This document shows, one piece after another, positions 43,020 through 51,394 of a stretch of DNA of 64,000 nucleotides. The notes beneath the pieces were generated by a model. The model ran no database searches. It was given only the letters and a program-made list of their open reading frames with translations, and was not told the DNA's origin. The DNA is from JABMNT01 sp048262655 (GTDB lineage: Bacteria > Pseudomonadota > Alphaproteobacteria > Rhodospirillales > Casp-alpha2), in contig JBLXEY010000006.1 of the NCBI GenBank assembly GCA_048262655.1, forward strand, positions 186,001 to 250,000, given 5' to 3'. Both the position numbers and the translations under genes were made by a program. How positions within the stretch are numbered: position 1 is the first letter of the stretch; the number at the start of each line of letters is the position of its first letter.

Positions 43020-44726
43020 CTATGCGATGTCCAAGCCAGACGTCTCGGCGGCTATAAAACGCCAAGCCCGGATCCGCTCAGACCAATAATTGGGCGGCAT
43101 GCCTGCTTTGACCTTGAGGCGCCTCAGGAAGTCCTGACGTCGCGGCAGTTGGTTCCAGACCGATGGTAAAAATAGCGCACGCATTGCGCCGTCCTCGATC
43201 ACCAGTCCATCGGTGCCGGCGCGCAGTTGCGTCAGAAGTTCATCTTCAGAATTGAACTCAATTGGCGTCTGATGGCTGAGGACAGATACCGAAATTTCAA
43301 TATGGGTCCGCTCGCCCGCTTCAAGTTTAGGGAAGCGTGGGTCTTCGAATGCGGCCCGATAGGCATTTTCGGAGACATCCTCAATAAGAGGGCGATAAGC
43401 CTGGGGAGAGCCAATGCATCCTCTCAGATTTCCATCTTTCTTGAGGGTGACGAAACTCGCGCCGAGTTCCCGAAGCGGCTCGGGGTGTTCCGCCAGCTTT
43501 ACGGGATAGGCTTGCTGGTTGGCTAAGCCGTGATCAATGGAAAGCGCACTCATGAGTAACAAGTCTACGCCATGCTTTGTGAGTAACTGTTTTGTTTGCT
43601 GTTCAAAATCAACTTCATTTATCGGCGGTGTCGGCGCTGATTGCGGCTGGTCGTTTGGCTGCTCCTGGTCCCGATCAGGGCCTGTCTGCGCCGCATTGGT
43701 GAGCGATGTCTTTTCCGTATGTTCGGCGGGCGTTGGTGCCTTTGGTTTGGAAAGGGGTTGGAGTTTTATTGTCGCGGTTGCGCGTGGTTTTGTGGGAAGA
43801 GCTTTCTTTGTTTCCTGTTTAGAGGCCGTAGATTCCTGTTTTGATTCAGTGGGCTGCGCTGCGACGGGTTTTAGCGTGATTTGCGCGGTGCGTTTCGGCT
43901 GCGGAGCGGCTGCGGGAAGGGGCTTCGTCTCTTGCGCCTCGTAGAATGCCCAAGATCCGTAGCCGACGACGCGATCTTTTGATCCCGCTGTATCGCCGGA
44001 ATTGCGAACGTCGAGGGTCTCCACGGTCATGCCGCGTTGCTTTGCGACATGAAGAAGACCGCTCAGCGGATAGCGCCCACAGGCTCCGTTCTTTTCAATA
44101 GCGGAAGCATTTAACGATGCTATTGCCCGGCTTGTTTTTTCGTCGAGTATACGGGCACTTTCGTAATCGAGATAATGGCTCAAATCTGAGCTGACGACGA
44201 TCAGGGTTTCGTCGCCCCCCCAAAGGACGTCCAGCACCTCGGCCACTTGCTCCGGTGTCGCATCTCCAACGACCAGCGGTACAACTTTGAAGTCGTCCAG
44301 CAGAACCTGCAGAAAAGGCAGGTGGACTTCAAGGCTGTGCTCGCGCTCGTGTGTTGCGTCAAATACATGCACATGCGCCAAATCCTCGATGCGGGCGCAG
44401 GCATCTTGATCAATGTCGACATTTCCCAGCGGTGTTTCGAAAGCACTGGCACCGCTTAAAGCGATGCCCTGGACGGCAACGCGATGGCAGGGGCCTAGCA
44501 AAACAACCCGTGAAATCTTGCGGTGGGCCGGAGTCAGGGTCGCATAGGCGCTTGCAGCGATCGGGCCAGAGTAAACAAACCCTGCATGCGGCGCGACCAA
44601 GGCTTTGGGAACGTCATCCCGCGACGGTGTTGCGTGCTCAAGAAACGCGTTAATTGTTGACCTGAGCGTGTCGGTTTTATCTTGATAAAACTGACCCGCA
44701 ACGGCCGCACGACGTATGAAACCCAT
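43020..44726 (-). CDS. Fused MEMO-AMMECR1 protein (AmmeMemoRadiSam components B and A)
   Basis: 568 aa in two domains. Residues 1-265 are MEMO (component B) with His47 in VAPHAGFVYSGP, His81 in GPCHRVAV, and Cys216 in GACGRYP, matching by eye the metal-site residues of MEMO1. Residues about 370-568 are AMMECR1 (component A) with the signature LRGCIGS at 434-440 and RFPKLEAGE. Between them is a Lys/Pro/Gln/Thr-rich linker (about 268-368) with two similar segments, AQITLKP and ATIKLQP. MEMO proteins bind copper or iron in eukaryotes; the bacterial system is functionally undefined. The radical-SAM partner lies at 49109-50185, across the two kinases. Confidence 0.9.
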   Translation of the reverse strand: MGFIRRAAVAGQFYQDKTDTLRSTINAFLEHATPSRDDVPKALVAPHAGFVYSGPIAASAYATLTPAHRKISRVVLLGPCHRVAVQGIALSGASAFETPLGNVDIDQDACARIEDLAHVHVFDATHEREHSLEVHLPFLQVLLDDFKVVPLVVGDATPEQVAEVLDVLWGGDETLIVVSSDLSHYLDYESARILDEKTSRAIASLNASAIEKNGACGRYPLSGLLHVAKQRGMTVETLDVRNSGDTAGSKDRVVGYGSWAFYEAQETKPLPAAAPQPKRTAQITLKPVAAQPTESKQESTASKQETKKALPTKPRATATIKLQPLSKPKAPTPAEHTEKTSLTNAAQTGPDRDQEQPNDQPQSAPTPPINEVDFEQQTKQLLTKHGVDLLLMSALSIDHGLANQQAYPVKLAEHPEPLRELGASFVTLKKDGNLRGCIGSPQAYRPLIEDVSENAYRAAFEDPRFPKLEAGERTHIEISVSVLSHQTPIEFNSEDELLTQLRAGTDGLVIEDGAMRALFLPSVWNQLPRRQDFLRRLKVKAGMPPNYWSERIRAWRFIAAETSGLDIA

Positions 44727-44926
44727 GTTTGACTCCAGCGAGGCAATTCAATGAAACGCTACTCTAATCAATAAGACCTTAAATTAGAATAAATTTCCCT
44801 CATGCCAGGTTCGACAGTGCGATTTGTAAATATTGAACGAAGTGCATACAATAGTATATAACTTATTTAAATGCCGCTACGTTAGATATCTATAATGTAC
44901 TTCATACTGCATTTGGAGTTGTGTTC

Positions 44927-47344
44927 ATGCCTAAGCAGACTGGACGGACGGAAAATGACTTAAGTGCATTAGCTCTGTTGCGCCGGATGTCGCGCGGACA
45001 GCTTGAGAAAAAAACCAAAAAAGAGTTGGTCGATATGGTGCTGGATCTTGCGGATGCCGCGCCCGCGCAAGAGCCATCGGCAAGTGCAGAATTGGACAAG
45101 GTATACGAGGCTCTTGATCAGCTGACGCTTCCGTTCGCACTCTTCGACGCCAAAGATCGTTTTCTCTATGCGAACCCTGCCTATCTGGCGATTAATGAAG
45201 GGTCCACAGACGATATACATCGGGGGCTGGCGTTCGAAACACATATGATGCAACTGGTAAGCCAGGGCAAGTTGCCTGCCGCCTCTGGCCAGGAGGACGG
45301 CTGGTTGGCTGCATGTCTGAAACAACACCGACAGGCTGGCGGAACACGCGAAGAACTCCGTGCTGACGGCACGCTTTTAGAATTCTCCGAATGCAAATTG
45401 AGTGACGGTTATATGGTTCAAAGCGTCGATAACATGACGGATCAACGGAGACTGGACGATGCGCTGATTGCCAGTGAAACGGTACGAGATTTATTGACGA
45501 TCGCGTTTGATGAGGTATCTGAAGGGATTGCTGTATTTGATGACGATGATCGTTTCGTCAGGGCCAACAAGTCCTGGTGGCAAATGCATGAGCCGGTTGC
45601 CGGCCTGACCACACGTGGAACGTCGTTTGAGCAACACGTAAGGAATGCCGTCTCTAAGGGGGTGGTCAAACTCGCAGAGGATGAGGCTGAAGCATGGATC
45701 GCAAAACGAGTGGCCATGCATGCGGCCCCCGGCAAACCCTTTGAGATCGAACGAGCTGATGGGCGTGTTAGCTTGATCAACGAACAAAGACTGTCAAATC
45801 GGTACCGAATAGTGGTGGACCTGGACGTGACCGAACATCGGCGCCTGCAACAACGACTGGAGGAGGCGATTGAAGCGTTAGATCATGCCTTTGCCCTCTA
45901 TGACAAAGATGGCAAGCTATTGATTTTTAATACAAAATATAAAGATTTGGTTCCGCCGATCGATTTGGAGGTGAAAAAAGGTCTATCGTTTGAAGCGTTG
46001 TTTCGAGCCTCGGTAGAATATGGCCTTCATTCTGATGACTACCGCATGGATCCGGCTTTGCTTCAACAGCGCGTCAATGCATTTTATGAATGTGAAGGCG
46101 AGATAGAAACTCACCTATCGGATGGGCGCTATATCATTTCGACCGAGAGAAAAACACCCAGCGGAGAGATTGTCGCCCTGCGCACAGACATTACAGAATT
46201 GAAGCTGCGCGAACGAGAGGCGCTTCATGCTGAAGAAATTCTGCTTGATGCCATCGAGAGTATCTCAGAGGGATTCATCCTCTTCGATGCGGATGGTAAA
46301 ATGGTGATGTGTAATTCTAAATACAAAAACTTTAACCCATTGATTGAAGATATCCTCGTGCCGGGAGTTACGATTGAAGAAATTGTCAAAAAAACAATCG
46401 AAACAAAAGGCGTTCGCATAAATTCAAATAAAGCAAATGAATGGGAAGCCACGCGTTTGCGCCAGTTTAAATCCGGCAAAGGTTTTCAGCAGCAACAGTT
46501 GGCGGATGGTCGCTGGGTTCAGGTCGTCGAGCGCCCTACGAAATCAGGCGGGGTTGTGGGGATTCGAACGGACATCACGGATATTGTGAATGCGGAGACC
46601 GAGTCCAGGCGCGCGCTCGAAACCGCAGAAAAAGCCAATAAAGCGAAATCAGAGTTTTTGGCCAATATGAGTCACGAACTGAGGACGCCGCTAAATGCGA
46701 TCATTGGCTTCTCTGCCATCATTTCCCGCCAACTCTATGGGCCAGTCGGAAATGCGTCCTATCAGGAATACGCAGGCGATATAAATAAATCTGGGGAGCA
46801 TTTGCTGACACTCATCGGTGACTTGTTGGATATCTCCAGGATTGAAGCTGGTGAGCTGATTTTAGAGAGGGTACAGGTCAATGCTATTGAGGCGGTTAGG
46901 CAATGCCTGCGGATGGTGGCCGGGCAATGCCACGACAAGCAAATCAAGCTGGTTACAGAATTTGAAGATGAATTGCCTGATTTGTATGCGGATGCCCGCA
47001 ACCTGCGACAAATTTTGATTAACATCCTCGCCAACGCCATTAAATTTACAGACGTTCAGGGGACCATAAAGATTTCAGCTTCGCGCCATTCCCCTTCACA
47101 GGTTTCTATTCGTATTGCAGATACCGGCGTTGGTATTTCTGAGGAAAACTTGGCATTGGTGCTCGAACCGTTTGGGCAAGTCGCAGACGCCTTAACACGG
47201 AACCACGATGGTATAGGATTAGGTCTGCCGATTGTAAAATCGATTGTCGAATTGCATGGGGGTGAGTTCAGGTTGGAAAGTGTGGTTGACGAGGGAACGA
47301 TTGTTGAAGTTTTATTGCCGATTTTCCATCACGAAACAAATTAA
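44927..47344 (+). CDS. Multi-PAS sensor histidine kinase
   Basis: 805 aa, no membrane helix, so cytoplasmic. After a short Lys/Glu-rich helix, four PAS units of the PAS_7 kind repeat about every 125 residues, each with an (A/F)xLFDxDDR(F/L)xxxN-like core (LPFALFDAKDRFLYAN; GIAVFDDDDRFVRAN; AFALYDKDGKLLIFN; GFILFDADGKMVMCN). HisKA has MSHELRTPLNAIIGFS with His at residue 583, followed by the N, G1 and G2 boxes (NILANAIKF, ADTGVGIS, GIGLGLPIVKS). No receiver domain is attached and no response regulator is adjacent. ATG at 44927 is preferred over GTG at 44921. Signal unknown. Confidence 0.9.
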   Translation: MPKQTGRTENDLSALALLRRMSRGQLEKKTKKELVDMVLDLADAAPAQEPSASAELDKVYEALDQLTLPFALFDAKDRFLYANPAYLAINEGSTDDIHRGLAFETHMMQLVSQGKLPAASGQEDGWLAACLKQHRQAGGTREELRADGTLLEFSECKLSDGYMVQSVDNMTDQRRLDDALIASETVRDLLTIAFDEVSEGIAVFDDDDRFVRANKSWWQMHEPVAGLTTRGTSFEQHVRNAVSKGVVKLAEDEAEAWIAKRVAMHAAPGKPFEIERADGRVSLINEQRLSNRYRIVVDLDVTEHRRLQQRLEEAIEALDHAFALYDKDGKLLIFNTKYKDLVPPIDLEVKKGLSFEALFRASVEYGLHSDDYRMDPALLQQRVNAFYECEGEIETHLSDGRYIISTERKTPSGEIVALRTDITELKLREREALHAEEILLDAIESISEGFILFDADGKMVMCNSKYKNFNPLIEDILVPGVTIEEIVKKTIETKGVRINSNKANEWEATRLRQFKSGKGFQQQQLADGRWVQVVERPTKSGGVVGIRTDITDIVNAETESRRALETAEKANKAKSEFLANMSHELRTPLNAIIGFSAIISRQLYGPVGNASYQEYAGDINKSGEHLLTLIGDLLDISRIEAGELILERVQVNAIEAVRQCLRMVAGQCHDKQIKLVTEFEDELPDLYADARNLRQILINILANAIKFTDVQGTIKISASRHSPSQVSIRIADTGVGISEENLALVLEPFGQVADALTRNHDGIGLGLPIVKSIVELHGGEFRLESVVDEGTIVEVLLPIFHHETN

Positions 47345-48684
47345 CTCTTAAGAGTTGGTAATATGAAGTAGAAAGTAGACCCTCTATCTTCGTTAGATTC
47401 AAAATTAATCGTGCCTCCATGCGCAGTGATAATGGTTTTGCAGATAAACAATCCAAGTCCGGTTCCACCCAAATTTCGACTGTCTTTATTTTCACCGCGC
47501 ACAAATTGACCAAAGACAGAACCTTTAATGTCGTCGTCAACACCCCTGCCATTATCTGAAACGGAAACTTTGACCTGTGTTTTAAAAGGTTCAACTGAAA
47601 CCAGAACAGTTTCCCCTTTGGGCGAAAATTTGGAGGCGTTTGAAAGCAAGTTATTCATAACTTGCATCAATCGCGCAGAGTCCCCGAGAACCTTGGTTTT
47701 TGTAGCTGGAATAGACGAGACAATTTTAAAGTTATGTTCGCGTGCATACCCTTCATTTTCATCCGCGAACTTTCGTACAAACTCTTCCAGATACAGCGTT
47801 TTGAGGTCTAGGTCCACTGCGCCGACACGAAAGCGTTCGACGTCAAAAATACTGTCAACCAGTGTCGCAAGGTGGTTGCTATTTCGCCACGCAATATCGA
47901 CGAGTTGTTTTTTCGATTTCGCGTTATCCTCAATGTCCGTTTCCATAAGTAATCGAAGTGAACCAATCATCGCCGTCAAAGGTGTCCTAAGTTCATGGCT
48001 CATGGTTGTAATCAAGTGCGATTTCAGCAAATTAGCAGATTCCGCGCGTTCTCGTTGCTCTTCAAGTTCTGCCGTACGCTCCTTGACCAAGGCGTCTAGC
48101 TCTTCGTGTTCGCGGGCCTTCGTTAACAACCTCGATAAAATTATCGCTCCCCAGACGGATACCCATAATGCTATTCCCATGGCGATGATTGTCGGCACAA
48201 CCAACTGCTTAAAAATGACGGAGAAATCGTCGTCTCCTGTGCGCTGAAATACATGCAGCGTATGGGGTGTGTTAGGAATTGCAATTTTGTCCCAAATAAA
48301 GCTGGCGTCCCCGAGCTGCAGATAGCCATTGGGGTTTTTATTTTCTCTGGTGATCTCTCGTAAATCGGTAAACCTATCGTCTGCCATTTTGCCTCTTATG
48401 TTAAGAAGTGAAGCGACGATATCACCATCCTTATTAGCCAAAATGCTATTCATGTTTGCATGCTTTAAATAATGGCTCCGGTTCAGCCAAGATTGCCAGA
48501 CTGACTTTGCGGCGTTTGGCTCAGGAGCTTCTGACAATGCTTGTTGGATCGACGTGTTCAACAGCCGTTGGGCTCGCAGATAGGCGAGTTTCTGACTGTT
48601 CTCAAACGAAATGTAACCAACAAACATCATGCTTGCTGTACTGACGCTGAAGATCAGAATCATAAGGCGTAGATTTAACGGCAC
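47341..48684 (-). CDS. Membrane sensor histidine kinase
   Basis: 447 aa: transmembrane helix near residues 8-25, a periplasmic domain of about 130 residues (ending HTLHVFQRTGDDDFSVIFKQ), a second helix near 165-188, then directly a coiled coil (REHEELDALVKERTAELEEQ) without a clear HAMP. HisKA MSHELRTPLTAMIGS has His230; then N-box NNLLSNASKF, G1 SDNGRGVD and G2 GGTGLGLFICK. GTG start abuts the DUF2892 stop. The stop codon shares TTAA with the stop of the opposing kinase. No response regulator lies nearby, so partner and signal are unknown. Confidence 0.9.
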   Translation of the reverse strand: MPLNLRLMILIFSVSTASMMFVGYISFENSQKLAYLRAQRLLNTSIQQALSEAPEPNAAKSVWQSWLNRSHYLKHANMNSILANKDGDIVASLLNIRGKMADDRFTDLREITRENKNPNGYLQLGDASFIWDKIAIPNTPHTLHVFQRTGDDDFSVIFKQLVVPTIIAMGIALWVSVWGAIILSRLLTKAREHEELDALVKERTAELEEQRERAESANLLKSHLITTMSHELRTPLTAMIGSLRLLMETDIEDNAKSKKQLVDIAWRNSNHLATLVDSIFDVERFRVGAVDLDLKTLYLEEFVRKFADENEGYAREHNFKIVSSIPATKTKVLGDSARLMQVMNNLLSNASKFSPKGETVLVSVEPFKTQVKVSVSDNGRGVDDDIKGSVFGQFVRGENKDSRNLGGTGLGLFICKTIITAHGGTINFESNEDRGSTFYFILPTLKS

Positions 48685-48906
48685 TTAAGAGTCTTGCGAT
48701 TTAGTGCTTATGCCAGCAAGTGAATAGATCGGGCAAAAAGAGAAAAAAGCCGCACCAAGATTAATGACACCAAAAACCCCAACAAGAGCAGAGACAATCC
48801 CATTGCTGATTATTGAACCTTCGATAAAGCCGGCATATATGCATCCAGCTCCCACCAGTGTGCGTGCTATTCGGTCAACGGTATGTAAATTTGGTTTCTT
48901 GATCAT
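48685..48906 (-). CDS. DUF2892 small membrane protein
   Basis: 73 aa, starting at ATG 48906 behind a GGGGGAA ribosome site. Two hydrophobic helices with a central GVINLGAAFFSFCPIYSLAGIST, the C-P-x(2-3)-L segment typical of DUF2892 (YgaP membrane-anchor-like) proteins. Members are often found beside rhodanese or redox genes. Here it is upstream of and touching the membrane kinase (stop codon directly followed by the kinase GTG), so the two are co-transcribed. Function unknown. Confidence 0.82.
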   Translation of the reverse strand: MIKKPNLHTVDRIARTLVGAGCIYAGFIEGSIISNGIVSALVGVFGVINLGAAFFSFCPIYSLAGISTKSQDS

Positions 48907-49108
48907 CACTTTTCCCCCAACAAGATCAAAGAATTTCCTCAAGTTACCGGTTCATTATTGCTAACGATTAAAAGTTGTGTGAATACCTGTAAATATTTTT
49001 ATTGTTTTATGCAGCTTAACTGCCGGATGTAATGATTCCAGCAAATCCCTTCTAATGTATTACATAAAAAACTACCGGCCCGCGACCCTTTTGCATTAGG
49101 CTTGCCAG

Positions 49109-50185
49109 ATGGGCACCGTTTCAACAAAGTATTGGCACAAACTTGAAGACGACCGCATCCAATGCGACGTCTGTCCGCGCTATTGTAAAATGCGCGAAGG
49201 GCAGCGCGGGCTTTGTTTTGTGCGTCAACGGCTCGACGACGAAGTTGTCCTAACGACCTACGGTCGCTCCAGCGGGTTTTGCATCGACCCCATCGAAAAG
49301 AAACCGCTCAATCATTTCTTGCCCGGCACACCCGTCCTTTCCTTCGGGACCGCGGGTTGCAATCTGACCTGCAAATTTTGCCAGAACTGGGATATTTCGA
49401 AATCACGCGCGTTTGATAAATTACAAGCCGTGGCGAGCCCGGAGATGATTGCCAATGCGGCGCTAAAGACCGGCTGTCGGAGTGTTGCATTTACCTACAA
49501 CGATCCCGTGATCTTTATGGAGTACGCCATTGATGTGGCGAAGGCCTGTCATGCGAAAGGGATCAAGACTGTGGCGGTGACGGCCGGATATATGGCGCCA
49601 GAACCGAGGCGGGAGTTTTTCGCCCACATGGACGCCGCAAATGTTGATCTGAAAGCTTTTACGGAAGCCTTTTATCGTAATGTTTGTTCGTCAGAACTTG
49701 CGGCAGTGCTTGAGACGCTTGTTTACCTAAAGCACGAAACGTCGGTCTGGTTCGAGATCACCAATCTGATTATTCCGGGTGAAAATGATTCCGATGAAGA
49801 ATTGGATCAAATGACGCGTTGGGTTGTTAAGAATCTGGGACCTGATGTGCCAATGCATTTTTCCGCCTTTCATCCCGATTGGAAGATGCTGGATAAACCG
49901 AGAACACCCAAAGACGTGTTGGTTAACGCCCGCCAGATTGCCCTGAAAAATGGTGTGCGATACGCCTACACGGGAAATGTTCACCACAAGCCCGGTGCAA
50001 GTACTTATTGTGCTTCCTGCGGTGATGTCTTGATTGGCCGGGATTGGTATGAATTGTCCGAGTGGAACTTGTCATTTGATGGGAACTATTCGGGGAACTG
50101 TTCCAAATGCGGCGCGCTGCCTGCAGGTGTCTTTGACGGGCCTGCAGGGGACTGGGGCCGAAAACGGGTACCTATCAAGTTTTGA
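49109..50185 (+). CDS. amrS: AmmeMemoRadiSam radical-SAM enzyme AmrS
   Basis: 358 aa. The radical-SAM cluster motif CNLTCKFC lies at residues 84-91. The N-terminal pair of cysteines CDVCPRYC (19-26) and Cys36 and the C-terminal CASC/CSKC pairs (301-334) form probable extra metal sites. The N-terminal DVCPRYCKMREGQRGLC block and FGTAGCNLTCKFCQNWDISK are typical of AmrS (PflA-like) enzymes. Its partners, MEMO and AMMECR1, are fused in the gene at 43020-44726. The reaction and substrate of this system are not known. ATG at 49109 leads directly into the conserved region. Confidence 0.92.
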   Translation: MGTVSTKYWHKLEDDRIQCDVCPRYCKMREGQRGLCFVRQRLDDEVVLTTYGRSSGFCIDPIEKKPLNHFLPGTPVLSFGTAGCNLTCKFCQNWDISKSRAFDKLQAVASPEMIANAALKTGCRSVAFTYNDPVIFMEYAIDVAKACHAKGIKTVAVTAGYMAPEPRREFFAHMDAANVDLKAFTEAFYRNVCSSELAAVLETLVYLKHETSVWFEITNLIIPGENDSDEELDQMTRWVVKNLGPDVPMHFSAFHPDWKMLDKPRTPKDVLVNARQIALKNGVRYAYTGNVHHKPGASTYCASCGDVLIGRDWYELSEWNLSFDGNYSGNCSKCGALPAGVFDGPAGDWGRKRVPIKF

Positions 50186-50282
50186 ACGCACAAAATAATA
50201 CGACACCTCGCGGCTTCGGCGTGACAGACTGATTTTGAACTGTTAAAGGTTCGCTCTGAAATCAACGGAATTCTTGTGTCTT

Positions 50283-51263
50283 ATGCTTAAAAAAATCCTG
50301 GGAATAACGGTTAAGATTTTCATTTCCGTTGCTTTAATCTGGTATGTGCTTGGCGATATCGATTTTGATTCTGCGATCCAGAAAATCCAGAATGCGGATC
50401 TTCGGATTTTGGCGTTGGCCGTTTTTGTCTTTTACTTACAATTGATCATCGGAGCACTGCGCTGGCAGGCCGTAAACACGGCAATCGGGGCCCTAATGTC
50501 CTTTCGAGATGCGATCCGGATTTTCTTTATTGGCATTTTTTTCAGTCAAGCGCTACCCGGAGGCACAGGCGGCGATGCGGTGCGGGTTTATCTGGCGTAT
50601 AAAGGTGGCTTGGAATTGCGCGGTGCGTTGAACGGTGTGATGCTGGAGCGAATTGCTGCCGTGGTTGCTTTGGTTCTGCTGGTCGATGTCGCACAACCCT
50701 TTTTTCAGATGCGTATTACCGCGGCCGACGCGGACTGGGTCGCGTCTTCTGCGGTTTTGCTGACCTTGGGGGCTGTTGCTGGTCTGGGTTTGATCATGAC
50801 CATTGACCGTTTTTTCCGGAATTTTTTGACATATAAGATCGTGCGTGGCTTCAGCTATTTAAGCGCCGATACCCGTGCTGTATTTCTCAAGCCAAAGAAC
50901 CTGTTTTTCGTTACGCTATGGGGCATTGTTGGTCATATAAACCTGTCGTTTTGCGTTTACATTATCGCCTTGAGTTTGTCGTTGGACGTCACGCTTGTGG
51001 ATTGCCTTATGCTGGTGCCGCCTGTGTTGTTAATTGTCGCGATACCGATTTCCATTGGTGGCTGGGGCGTGCGCGAGTATGCGATGGTTGCCGCCTTTGG
51101 TTTGATCGGTGTCCCGAAAGAGGGGGCGACGGTTCTGTCGATATTGGTTGGCCTGATCGGAATAGCGATATCCTTGCCGGGTGGGCTGGTCTGGCTTTTG
51201 AGCAGGGACTCCGGCAAAGGTAAATCGATTAGCGAAATGGAATCCGAAATTTCCAGAGGCTAG
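50283..51263 (+). CDS. YbhN/LPG-synthase-like membrane protein (UPF0104)
   Basis: About 326 aa, with eight or so membrane helices of the lysylphosphatidylglycerol synthetase transmembrane-region family (LPG_synthase_TM), without the soluble aminoacyl-transferase domain. Seen: FFSQALPGGTGGDAVRVYLAYKGG, ALNGVMLERIAAVVAL, and PISIGGWGVREYAMVAAFGLIGVP, all family signatures. Such stand-alone proteins are possibly flippases. TTG at 50274 is an alternative start. It follows amrS by about 97 bases on the same strand. Confidence 0.86.
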   Translation: MLKKILGITVKIFISVALIWYVLGDIDFDSAIQKIQNADLRILALAVFVFYLQLIIGALRWQAVNTAIGALMSFRDAIRIFFIGIFFSQALPGGTGGDAVRVYLAYKGGLELRGALNGVMLERIAAVVALVLLVDVAQPFFQMRITAADADWVASSAVLLTLGAVAGLGLIMTIDRFFRNFLTYKIVRGFSYLSADTRAVFLKPKNLFFVTLWGIVGHINLSFCVYIIALSLSLDVTLVDCLMLVPPVLLIVAIPISIGGWGVREYAMVAAFGLIGVPKEGATVLSILVGLIGIAISLPGGLVWLLSRDSGKGKSISEMESEISRG

Positions 51264-51394
51264 GCTCTCGCCGAACGTTGCGCGGTTCCTTTTTATTTAA
51301 GCTTTTTGTCGAGTCTTTCTGGATGCCGCATGATTATTCGTGTAAGCCAGAGGGGAACCTTTGAGTATGGAATTTGATCCCCACGGAGACTTTA

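Noticed and set aside
43537..43944. 135-codon plus-strand frame rich in Cys, Gly, Phe and Val opposite the MEMO-AMMECR1 linker
   Set aside because: Antisense of the low-complexity Lys/Pro linker; its skewed composition is the mirror of the linker.
44800..44830. GGTTCGA segment as part of a tRNA T-loop
   Set aside because: No acceptor stem, anticodon arm or CCA-side pairing can be built around it.
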